The notes beneath the pieces were generated by a model. It ran no database searches, was not told the DNA's origin, and saw only the letters and a list, made by a program, of their open reading frames with translations. Made by a program: the position numbers and the translations under genes. A DNA stretch of 64,000 nucleotides from Adineta steineri (Eukaryota; Rotifera; Eurotatoria; Adinetida; Adinetidae): assembly GCA_905250115.1 (NCBI GenBank), contig CAJNOI010000148.1, forward strand, positions 1 through 64,000, written 5' to 3'. This document shows, in pieces, positions 11,385 through 22,500 of the stretch (positions are counted from its first letter, which is position 1; every line of letters begins with the position of its first letter).

Positions 11385-12563
11385 ATGTTCTTCTATCTTT
11401 TTCTTCTTAATATCTTTTCATGGTTATTAAATGTCAATGGAAATGAATGTCAATTCTTAGCTATGTGTAAATGTACAAATTTTCCTCTTTTTGCACTTAT
11501 TGATACAAGTTATTTGAGTAAACCACGTTCACCATTAAATCAAGATTTATTTTGTACATATTCAAATGAACTTTTAAAAGAAAAAAATACAACAACATTT
11601 GAACAATTAAAATATTTTTATTTTCGTTTTCGTACATTAACATTTGCAAATTATCCAAATTTACCAACAAAAGCNNNNNNNNNNNNNNNNNNNNNNNNNN
11701 NNNNNNNNNNNNNNNNNNNNNNNNNNNNNNNNNNNNNNNNNNNNNNNNNNNNNNNNNNNNNNNNNNNNNNNNNNCTATAACACTTGGACGTGATGGAACA
11801 ATTATTGTTTCAAGTCATTTCAGTCATTGTCTTCATATGTATTTACCACAGAAATCTGCAAATGAAACAAATCCTTATTCATATAAACAATTTAAATTAG
11901 GTGTCGAAGGTACCCACATTCATGAATTTTATCAACCAGCTGGTATATGTATTGATAGTATTACGGGATATTTATATATTTGTGATCGGGGTAATTATCG
12001 AATACAAGTCATGACACCTGAAGGTATATGTGAACGTGTGATTGAATTATTTTTAAATAGTAAAAAAAAAATTCGTTTGGATCCTGTACGAATTGCTCTT
12101 CAAAATAATTCCGATCATATTGTTTGTATTATTGGTGAGGGTGATTCTATATGTCTTATTCCAAAATATAGTAATGGGTAAGAATAAATTTGATTAAATT
12201 CAAAAAAATCGAAATATATATTTATGTAGACGAGTATATATCGATCCATTCTATGTTATTGATGAAAATGGGTTGGGTATTAAAAATGCTGCTGGTTTAG
12301 CACTAGATATTCAAGATCGTATCTTTATTTCTGATACAGGTCATAATCGTATTGTTATTTGTGCACCTGATGGGACTTATATAACAAGTTTTAGTACAGA
12401 AGGTAGTGAACTTGGACAATTACAACGTCCATGTGGTTTAGATGTGACAAATGATGGAGCTGTTGTTGTTACTGATCCCGGGAATAAAAGATTACATATA
12501 TTTGGTACTATACCTAAAGAAAACGATTCTTCTAATACGAATACCAATGATAGTAATAATTGA
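11385..12563 (+). CDS. secreted NHL-repeat protein, interrupted by an assembly gap
   Basis: The first exon part (11385-11674) opens with a signal peptide (MFFYLFLLNIFSWLLNVNG) and a cysteine-containing region (CQFLAMCKC) with LRR-like spacing before the N gap. After the gap the frame runs 11777-12177, then an intron 12178-12229 (GTAAGA...TAG), then 12230-12563. At least three NHL repeats are visible: YQPAGICID..YLYICDRGNYRIQV, NAAGLALD..IFISDTGHNRIVI and LQRPCGLDV..VVVTDPGNKRLHIF. NHL repeats build a beta-propeller used for protein or ligand binding. The tail is Asn/Ser/Asp-rich. The gap is 100 N, so its true length and reading frame are unknown, and the two halves are joined by position only. 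Confidence 0.65.
11675..11774. other. assembly gap (100 N)
   Basis: Exactly 100 N, a conventional scaffold-gap size, so the real length is unknown. It falls inside the coding region of the NHL-repeat gene. Confidence 0.97.
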
Positions 12564-12652
12564 TCGATCAAAACAAAAAAATTCTATTAAAATGAACTTA
12601 TCTAACTTATATATTTTTTTTTATAAATTTATTCATTTATTTAATTTAAATA

Positions 12653-14226
12653 TTATGTATCCGAGTGTCTTTTACAACCTTGTCCAAAATGAGAGTTTGG
12701 TTTAGCAACAGAGTTACCACATGAGAAACAAAAACCTCGTTTACAATGTTGACAGATAATATAATTACTAGCACCAGATTTAACATGATGTTTTCCACAG
12801 TTCATATTTGGACATTGTTTAGTACGACTCATAAGAAGTTTTGTAACTAATGGTAGTTCTAATACTTTCAAATTATTGATATCTGTCTCATCATCTCTTT
12901 CATGTCTTATTTCTTCATTTAATTTATCCAAATCATTTCCGTACTGTTCAAATAATGCTTTTGCTTCTGTTGTTTGATCTTTTGCCTCACTCCAATTAAA
13001 ATTAGTTCGACAACGAACACAATACATATGATCACATCCTTCGTTTTTTTCAATCGGTACTTGACACATTGAATTTGGACAAAGACGCGTTGAATTTTCA
13101 ATTCTTGCAACAGCAAGAAATTCACGTAATAGATTTTTCTCATCATCTTCAGTTAATTTTAAACCTCGCCATTTTAGAAGCGCTTTACGACGTTTTTCTT
13201 TCAATTCTATTAATTCTTGTTCAATAGCACATAATGTTTGAGAATGATATGTTTTTTTACATTTTTTACAAAATGCAAAACGACATTGATCACATAATGC
13301 AAGATTATCATTTTCATTTCCAGTCAAAACTGCTTGTTGACATCTAAAATGAAATAAAAACAGTCATATAGGACACATAAATTTTAATTTAACCTTGGAC
13401 ACCACACGATATCTAACATCTGTTCAAGTGTTTTTTGTAATAATAATCGTTCATATTTATCATATAATTCATTATTATTAATAGTAATTTTTATTTCTGA
13501 TGGTAACAATGCTAATTGACATTGTGAATCAGGACAAAGTAACCATTCTACTGAACCTGTATTAATATGCATTTGAGCATAGTCATGTAGACATGCCCGG
13601 CAAAAAGTATGATGACATTTATGTAATCGAATCATATCACGTCCAGAAATATCATTTGACATACAAATTGGACATTCATGATATTCATGAAGAAATTTTT
13701 CATTTTCAATTTCTTGATTATATTCGATTAATTGTTGATAGATACGTGTAGCTCGATCAGGTTCATAACTAGACATTGCTCGAGGATCATCATTTTCATT
13801 ATTAATTTCTGAATTTGTTAAACAAAGTTCATTGACAGATGAAAACTCTTCTTTAAGACATTCAATCCATTGAAAAATAATTGGTTGACTTAGATTTTGT
13901 TCCCAAATTTCATCTAATTTTCGACACATATTCTCAAGATATGTACGTGATAAATAACATGATGAAAGTACAAATGTTGGTGAATGTATTGATGATGGAT
14001 ATTGATCATGAAAATGTATAGTTAAAATTAATGGTGGAAGATGTTGAATTACTGTTGATAATTGATTTGAATTATCAATAAGACGTAAATGAAATGGTCG
14101 AGATAATTGAAATTCAATATCGATTTCAAATTGATCATTTTCATTACTTAAATCTGTAATAGTTTCACCTAAAATCGATTTTAATATAAGCAATTCTTCT
14201 TCTTGCTGTTGTTTGTCATTCGTCAT
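12653..14226 (-). CDS. RNF14: RWD-RBR E3 ubiquitin ligase, RNF14-like
   Basis: Exons 14226-13394 and 13343-12653 (intron 13393-13344). The coding sum is 1524 nt, giving 507 residues. Residues about 1-130 form an RWD domain. RING1 starts at Cys185 (CPICMSNDISG...CHHTFCRACL). The IBR starts at WCPRCQQAV, a motif split by the intron. RING2-like motif CPNSMCQVPIEKNEGCDHMY follows, with the candidate catalytic Cys next. In RBR ligases this cysteine takes ubiquitin from E2 before passing it to substrate; RNF14 acts on stalled ribosomes and as a transcription cofactor. Oddly, RING2 has FNW in place of FCW and lacks the last cysteine pair, while a second complete module (CPNMNCGKHH...CQHCKRGFCFSCG) follows at the C-terminus. 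The 3' end is 90 nt from the convergent NHL gene. Confidence 0.88.
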
Positions 14227-14522
14227 CGTACTTTGTTTTTGTCTATTCTAGACGTGACTTGTTTTTTTCTGTTCTAATCAAAACTTACTTCATTCTTGTG
14301 CAATACCACGACAGAATGACGAAAAAAAATGTATGATGCGTGTGTAAGATTTGTTTTTATATGATATAGCAAAAGTACAGGAAAGAACAACAACAAGAAA
14401 AAAAATAATAATAATCTTATAGATAGAAATTAAATTCATACATAGCAAAAAAATATATAAGTAAAATTGATCAGTATAGTAATAACAGAAATGTTTTGAT
14501 ATTTTTTACAAATAATCAGCAT

Positions 14523-15338
14523 TCAGTTTCGACGTAAAGCATCTAAACGAGCTTCTAAATCAGCATCAGCTGTAGATATTGCTTGAGCTTGTGGTTGATT
14601 TGCTACACGATTATTAGGTAAAGCACCACTTGGTGCATCTAATAAAAAAGATTGATTATTATTATTAATATCATCTTATTTAAAATACTTACTAGGTATT
14701 TGATTGCCCATTGTTATATTAAGTTCGCTAAGTACTTGATCAACGAGTTCTTCACTAAAAAAACATTTTTGTGAATTAATCTGATAGAATAAGTTATCTT
14801 ACGTTGCGTCTTCATCGTCTTCTCCTTCAAATGCAGCATCCATTGCATCATTCATCATTTCTTGTTTAATATTATTTGCTGTCATATTTTGATCAAACAT
14901 TTGCATTGTTTTTTGAAAATCAGCTAAGGGCATCTGAATAAAAACAAATATGTATTTCATTATTTTAAAAGAAAACAAACCAACCATTCGATTTAATCGT
15001 GTTAATGTTTTTGTTGTTTTAACCATAACATTAGCCATTGTCATTTGAGCATTCATTGATGATGCTTCAGATTCAAGTGTTGATAATGTTGCATCCATTG
15101 CACCTAATTTATTGATTTGATTTCGTTGATTAACAATATTTTTTGCGTATGTTCGTAATGCTTTTTGTTCGCCTTTAGCAGCTAATTTACGTATTTCATT
15201 TTCATTACGTGTTTTTTCATTATTTAAACGATTTTTTTCACGTTCAAGTTCACGTCTTGCTTGTCGAATTGCACGTTTATTTTCTTGCATAATTTCTTTT
15301 GGTGTTTTTGTATGAAATAATTCTTTTAATTTATCCAT
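14523..15338 (-). CDS. CHMP2A: charged multivesicular body protein 2 (ESCRT-III, VPS2)
   Basis: Exons 15338-14985, 14933-14803, 14754-14693, 14638-14523. The coding sum is 663 nt, giving 220 residues, the usual CHMP2 size (213-222). The N-terminus is the basic Snf7 helix hairpin with KTPKEIMQENKRAIRQARRE, as in CHMP2A. The middle is helical (MKTTKT-like, LNRMM), followed by an acidic stretch (EGEDDEDATEELVDQVLSEL). The last residues ADADLEARLDALRRN are the MIM1 helix that binds the VPS4 MIT domain. ESCRT-III polymers sever membrane necks at endosomes, at cytokinesis and on the nuclear envelope. CHMP2A is favoured over CHMP2B by the N-terminal sequence. A continuous reading through the first intron exists but is an artefact. 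Confidence 0.92.
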
Positions 15339-16586
15339 TATTTAAGAATATTAATAATAATCTGTTGAATATTTTTTTTTTATTAAGAAATGAATCTATT
15401 TAATAGGATATAATAGATAAATATAGAAATGAGTCAGAAAAGAAAACAAACGAAAAAATATATGAATGACGTGAATGAACAAACATTAAAATACTGACGA
15501 GAAGATTTCTCATCCATTATGAGTCATACGAACGTCAAATATTGCAAAAGGTTAATTTATTCAAGGAAATTTTACATTGTCGAGAGTTTTTACTTCTAGA
15601 AATAAAAATACTCTTCATAATTTTTATTAATTTTTAGAAACATAAACGAAAGATGGCGCTATTGAATGGCAACTAGAATCAATAAAGTTATTCTGATAGT
15701 GAGCAAATTACATTCAGTTCTTTTGATCGAAAACGATAATCATAATGAATGGTCGAATCTAGTTATATATTATATATACTTGATTTTATAGATAATATAG
15801 GTAACAAATAGGTGGAGTTAGAATTCATTATTCGGTATCTCACTTTTTGTAACAATAATATACTGCTGACCAGTGGCGGATCTAGGATTTTGGAGGGGGG
15901 GGGGCGATTTCGGCTAAAAGCTATTTTTTGAGTCCAATCGAAGTAGCGTGAACCTATTTTTTCGTTCATTTTTGCTGTAAAAAATCAAAAAAAAATCGAA
16001 AGAGGGGAGCGATCGCCCCACTCCCTAAATCCGCCACTGTTGCTGACAAGTTTTCTGATCTAACCTTTCTATTTTTGAAGAAAACGAGAAACCATGGCTA
16101 GTATGTATTACTATTTACGAGATGCGTGACTTTTATTTATCTTTTTCTTTACCTATTCAGACAAAGCATGGAATAATTTTCTTCTCGTTGTTTCAAGATA
16201 GTTTTCGAATCATAGATGCATATATATTTATATTCTTGATTGTTTAACAACTGAACATAGATCTATTTCAATAAAGTAGATATACGTTTTATCTTTCGTT
16301 ATTAAAATAAAAGAACAAGAGCGTCAGTAATAAGTACTTAGTATTTCTTCCTAAAACTGAATAGTTGATTACGCAGATTCTTTATTTGCTGTCAGTTGCT
16401 GTTTGATGTAGTATAACAAACTTATATGAGATTTTCTTTGTAAAATTTATTTAATGAAATGAGAGCACCTTTTACATGACAAAATATATATGAAAATGAC
16501 GAATTTTAATATGTTCATAAGTATAAATTTTTAAATATAAGAATAACAGCACCAACAATTAACAGAACAAAGTAGCGAAAATTTAT
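15339..16586. other. intergenic region with a hAT-like MITE
   Basis: Spacer between the 5' end of the CHMP2 gene and the 3' end of the synaptotagmin-like gene. Besides the MITE at 15871-16039 nothing is recognised. Confidence 0.6.
15871..16039. mobile_element. hAT-like MITE, copy 2
   Basis: Starts CAGTGGCGGATCTAGGATTT and ends CTAAATCCGCCACTG, so the outer 9 bp (CAGTGGCGG/CCGCCACTG) are a perfect inverted repeat. Flanks CTGCTGAC (15863-15870) and TTGCTGAC (16040-16047) agree at 7 of 8 bases, the duplication length of hAT elements. The interior matches copy 1 at 8575-8763. It is 169 bp with no coding capacity. Confidence 0.85.
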
Positions 16587-19500
16587 TTATTTGTCATTAG
16601 TTGCTGGTCGAAGTGGAAGTCGACAATGATGAATTTTCGTTGGATCTTTTAGAAATAATTCCCAAGCAGTTTTTTCCGCCTTTGTAGCTTCTAACCATTT
16701 AACAGGTTTATCATCAATTTGTCCTTGTGATGAATTAAGTTTAATAGAACCAATCATATTTTTTCGAAAACGTTCTTGACACCATATACTAATTTCAATA
16801 GACATATTTCTTAAATTACTACGACGTATACTTTCCCATCGTAATGGAACATCCCATTTTGGAAATGGTCCTCGACGTACTGTTGGTAATTTTCGTTTAG
16901 TTTTATCAGGCATTAAGAGCCTTTATAAATATACATCAAAATTAAAATGAAAAATCAATGTATATGTATTTACCCTTTGCAAATAGCATCGACGTTATTT
17001 TTTCCATAATAAATACCTTTACCTTGAATTGCATTAACTTGTATAGTTCCTAATTCTTTATTTTTATCATTTTCAATAAAAGTTAATTCAAATTGTAATT
17101 CACCAGTTTCAGCTATCGACTCATTAATCGATGCAGCCTGTGTGAAAGAGAAGAGAACAAATGTTTATGATAATATTAGAAAAATAAAAATTACGTCATC
17201 TTTTTGTACTCGAGGTAAAAGTGTATATTCTCCCACTTTATCCAATGTACAATTAGCTAATGGAATATGTATTTCACCAAGAAAATCATTATGTTTTAAT
17301 GTTGATCGATTCCAAACGGAAACCCATAAGATACGCGAATTAAAATCACGAGCACTAACTTGATACTAATAAATATGAAACAAAATTAGTTTTCTTTCGA
17401 AATAAATAAATAAAAACATACATGTAATGTCTCGCCAAATGCTGGATCTGTTGTATGTTTTTTAACACTTGTTTTAAGTTTACTAGTTTTTGATTCATCA
17501 GGTAATAAATATGTTTTACAATAACTAAATAAAGAAAAAAAAAATTTTTTGTTTTAAAAATAAGATGTTGTTCTATTATAATACGTACGGATTTGAAGTT
17601 TGATTTCGTTTAGCAGGAGCTAAATTAGTACATTTATGAATTAAAACATTTAATAAATTTTTTGTTGTATCATAAGTAAGTTTTAATGTAATTGAACCAG
17701 TTATTTCAATGTCAAATTGAGATTTCGTATCACTTATTGCACTATTGATACTTAATTGTGAACCCTAAATAGATGAAATATGTAATTAATTAATAAATAA
17801 TTAACAAAATTATTTAGTATTATTATGTAAGTGAGAAGAAGCATTTTATATAATCTTACATGTAGATTCATAAAAGAAGTTGTTCGTTTCTTTTTATCCT
17901 ATAGTGCATTATAGATTTTCAATTAATTATTTATCAGTAATTCTTTTGTTTCTAGGAAACTTTTTTTTTATTAGATAAAGAAATCAACTTACCAATTTAG
18001 CTTGTTTGAAAGTATTATCGATATCCTCATCACTATCAGCATTGGTTGCACGATTACCAACACTTGCTGTTCGACCAGTACGAATATTCGTGCGAGTCTC
18101 AACAGTTGGCGTTCGACCTGTGTGAGTAGTCGTACGTGTCTCAACACTTAGTGATCGATTTGTATCAGTGGTCACACGCTTCTCAACACTTGGTGATCGA
18201 TCTGGACGAGTATTCGCGCGAGTCTCAATAGTTGGTATTCGATCTGTACGAGTAGTCACACGACTCTCATCACTTGGCTTTCGAACCACATGAGTATCCA
18301 CGCGATTCTCAATAGTTGGTGTTCGACTTGTACGAGTATTTCCATGATTCTCTTCATCACTTATTGTAGTTATTATAGTTTTTATTGTTGTTTTATTTTG
18401 TGTTATAGCTGAAGGTTCTTGTTTTGATTGTGTTTGAATAACTGTCTCAGACAGTTCTTCTTGATTGTCCTCCAATGATTCTTTTGATTCATTTATATGT
18501 GGTTGTGAAGCTTCATATTTTGTAGGAATATCTAAATATTAAAATAGTTAAAAGATTAAATATTAAGAAACTAGTATTCTATTCGATGCACAAAGAAAAG
18601 AAAGAAAATTACACGGAGAAGAAAAAGAAAAAGGTACAAATATTTTGTTTCTCATCGTGTTTGATAACGTTTTTTATCCGATGATCGACGCACAGTACGT
18701 TTACGTGACGATGATGGCGCTGCTGTTGTAGTTGGCGGCGGTGGTGGTGAATAATTTAAATCTTCTTCTTTATTTGGTAATGATGCCAAATGTAATTTTA
18801 TAAGAAGATACTTTGTTTTTGATAATTTAACTGGTGGAGTTACTGATGGTTTTGCAATAGATGCTACACTAGCCATTTTAACAAGTGGTGATTGTTGTAT
18901 TCCAATATGATTTTCATCATCATTAACAAAACTATCACTCCATCGTCTTTCTAATAATGGTTTACCATTTTGATTTTGATTTTGTTTTTGATCAACAGTT
19001 TTTTGTTTTTGTACATTTGAATTAGTCTGTCGTGATCGTGAATATGCTTCAATACGATTAAGTTCTTTTGATAAAATAATACCATCATTATTTTCTTTTT
19101 CGAATGCATATTCTTCTTCTTCCTCTCCAATACTATGTAGTGCATATTTATCAGGACTAGTAGGAGGTGATGGTGGAATAACCACAATTGACGATGAAGG
19201 AGAAGAATAATCAAATAAACTATTTGGATCGAATGTATTCGTTGAAGTAAATTCATTTTCTACAATTCGTTCATTATTAGAAAATTCTTCATGCCAATCG
19301 TTATTTATATCAAATACGCGTGAATGTCCATGCGGATCGGTAATACAGATAGCTGTCGGTATATTTAGATTTGAAGGAATAGATAAATAATGTTTTTCTT
19401 TGGTTTTTGTTGTTTTTTTAAAAAATTTTTTATTTCGTATTAATAAACTTTCATGATTATTTTCATCACCTGATGTTTCATCATCATCAATTGGACTACT

Positions 19501-22500
19501 AGGTGATGGAGTAAGTGAACGTGGGGGTGCCCAAAATGACGACATTGTCATTGAATTTTGATCATCACCATATGCGCTTTGCTTGTCAAACATACCTCGA
19601 CGTTTGTTTTGTGATGATTCATCAAGAGAAAGACATGAATACGAACGTGGTAATGATGGTGGTTGAGTTTTTCTTGGTGCAATAAATATAGGTGCCGGTT
19701 TGTTGGTTTTTTTAGGTGAAATTGTTGTTGTTGTTGTTGCTGTCGTTGTTGTTGTAGTTCCAAATTTAGTTTTAGTATGAGGCGCAAGTAAATTTGGATT
19801 TGAAGTATCGGGTGGTACGGACATACTTTGTTTCAAATGAGATGCTCGTCGTGTCTGTGTGGTTACTAATGGTATGTCTCTTTTTTTCATTGTTATTATA
19901 GGCTTTTGTGATTCATTAACCGCATTTACTACGTCATTTGACAAAATTTCATCATTAATACCCTCATTTTTTGGGGTTTCTACAGGTGGAAGTGTTTTAA
20001 TAGATGCTTGAGAAAAATGATTAGGTGCAGTATTATTTGTACTCATATTTGCTGCATTATGTAATGCTTGTTGATGTTCTAATGTTTTAATTTTCCAATG
20101 TTGAAAGACTTGTACAATAAATGCTTGATTATAAATCGAATCAGAATCATCATCATCATGATCCGATATATGTTTACTAATAAAAGGACGATGTCTTGTT
20201 GGAGGATAAAAACTTGGCATTGTTGAACTTGTTAAAACTGGTGTATGTTCACTTAGGTTTGTTTGTTGTTGTTCATGATGATAAAGGTCGGTCATGGTAC
20301 TATAAAAAGTTCAAATTAATGCTTGACATCGATTGGTAAAAATATATTCATTAGGAAATAGCAAAGTATCATTTAGCTTTGCTAGTCCGTCGTATTGACG
20401 ACTTTTTTTCCTTCTTTTTTTCTCCTCTTCGATAATTATGTCTATGTACAATACTCAAAAACTGGCGTCAAGTCAACGATATTTATTCAAGCATGACAGT
20501 GTGTCATAAAGTGTAGAAGAAGTGTTTATAATGTACGAGTAAATGTATATACACTTCTTTCTTTCTACTAAATATGGCTTCATGTATATGAAAACGTTTT
20601 ATTTTTCTCTCTTATGAGAATAAAATATTGATTATACGCGACTGAGTTAATAAATTTGATGGTTTAGAGAAAAATATTGTATTGATTTTTGTTGTCGAGA
20701 ACAAAAAAAAAGATCACTTCCATTAGTTTTTGTTTCTTACGTGTTTTTGCATGTAATAAGCCATCATTGTTATAAATACGACTTGTTTCTCTTCTATCTT
20801 CACAACCACTGAGACACACCAAATAATAACTGTGCGAGTGATGTAAACAAATTATCAAACCACACAATGTTGATCGGTTATGAGTGATTGATTTCCAGTA
20901 CAAAAAAAAACAGCAAGAGAGAAAAAAAATAAAACGAGTATTATGTAGGTTATGAATCAGTTATTTGGATTAAAAATAATCAAAATATAGTTGTATTTGT
21001 ATAAGAACCGTTCAGGCGTGTACAAATATAAGCAATGCGCACATAATCTCGCACGTTATCTCTCTCATACGCGCCTTGCTACCGTAAAAAAAAATATTCT
21101 TTATAAATACACGAATAAAAGTGGATAGGAAACAAATGAGAAGAAGAAAAAATAATACACAAGCAAAAAAAGAGCAATTCCGACGCCGGGAATCGAACCC
21201 GGGCCTCCTGCGTGAAAGGCAGAAATCCTAACCACTAGACCACGTCGGATACATTCTAAGGAATCATACATACTCGATCTACTTTGTTTATCTGGAACTT
21301 TTAATGATACTGTATCATCTTCATTAACAGTTGAAGTACTTGATTGTCGGACTTTAGCTTTCTTTTCTGAGTTTAAAGAAGTACGTGATGATAAGAAATT
21401 TCCAGGTGAAACATTTCGAACTGTATCACGTATATTTTGCATTGAAGCACTGAGATGTTTGGAAGATAGTTTGCTAGTTTTTGGAGATTCGGTACTTTGT
21501 TGTCTAGGGATTTCTATAATCACATTAAAAGAATATAAATAAAAAATCTGTACAGAAGATTAAATCAATAGTAAACGTTAATGTCATCAAAAAAAAAGAA
21601 AATCGTTAGTATTTTTCAATTCTCTCTATTTATCTATCAAAACATTATAATGTATAGAACATTTATATGAGTGTAAGATGTATAACTATGGATTGATAAA
21701 CTATTTGTAATTAGAAATGAATGAGTTTTAGTTAAATAATCTCAATTTCGAAAGTTATATATGTGATTTTAACGAAAGATTCTATTAATAAGAAATTTGT
21801 TAAAACTTACGATTAAGTGGATGATGAAATAATTTTTCCTTTAATCTTTGTCGTTTTGATTTTGTTTCATTATTTGTCATATCAGATGCGATTGAACTAC
21901 GATCCATTTCAATATGTTGCGAGTCGATATTTTGACTATCATTTAGTTTTGGTTTAAATACTGCTATATCTTTCATTAATGATGAATTTTGTTTCTTTGA
22001 TGCTTCCTTTTGACGATTATTTGATTGATTTACCATAGAATTAGTTTCATCTGATGAATCATATCTTGAAGTTGGCGATGGCAATGTAAGTTGTTGAGTT
22101 CGTCGTGGTAATGGTTGTGTAAATGTAACATTTACTGGACGTTTTTTTATATGTTCTTTAATAAACTTTAATTTTTGTTCATCAATCTCACTTTGACGTA
22201 TCATTTTATCAGTTTTTATTTCCGATTCTGTTAATCCTTGTTTATCTATTTTAGCAGGTAAAGCTGGAATAATGAATCGACTAGCTCCAGTCATTGATTG
22301 AATAATCTCTTCTGGTTCAGAATCAGAACTTGATTCCATATGTGAATCTAGATATAGAACAAAAGATAGTAAGAATAAATAATTGTATATTCATACCTCG
22401 TGCTGAAAATAAATGTGATAAAGATCCATATTGAGCATCTTGTGGATTTGTTGAAAGTTTTTCAAGGTTATGACGATTTGAATATAACCATTCGCCTGAA

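Noticed and set aside
14799-14984. Longer CHMP2 reading frame with a hydrophobic insert
   Set aside because: The insert is a 51-nt intron (14984-14934) with GT...AG ends; removing it restores the family sequence.
21101-21253. C-terminal extension of the Slp-like exon reading into a Gly/Pro-rich peptide
   Set aside because: This is the translation of the sense tRNA-Glu gene; a donor at 21253/21252 with correct phase removes it.
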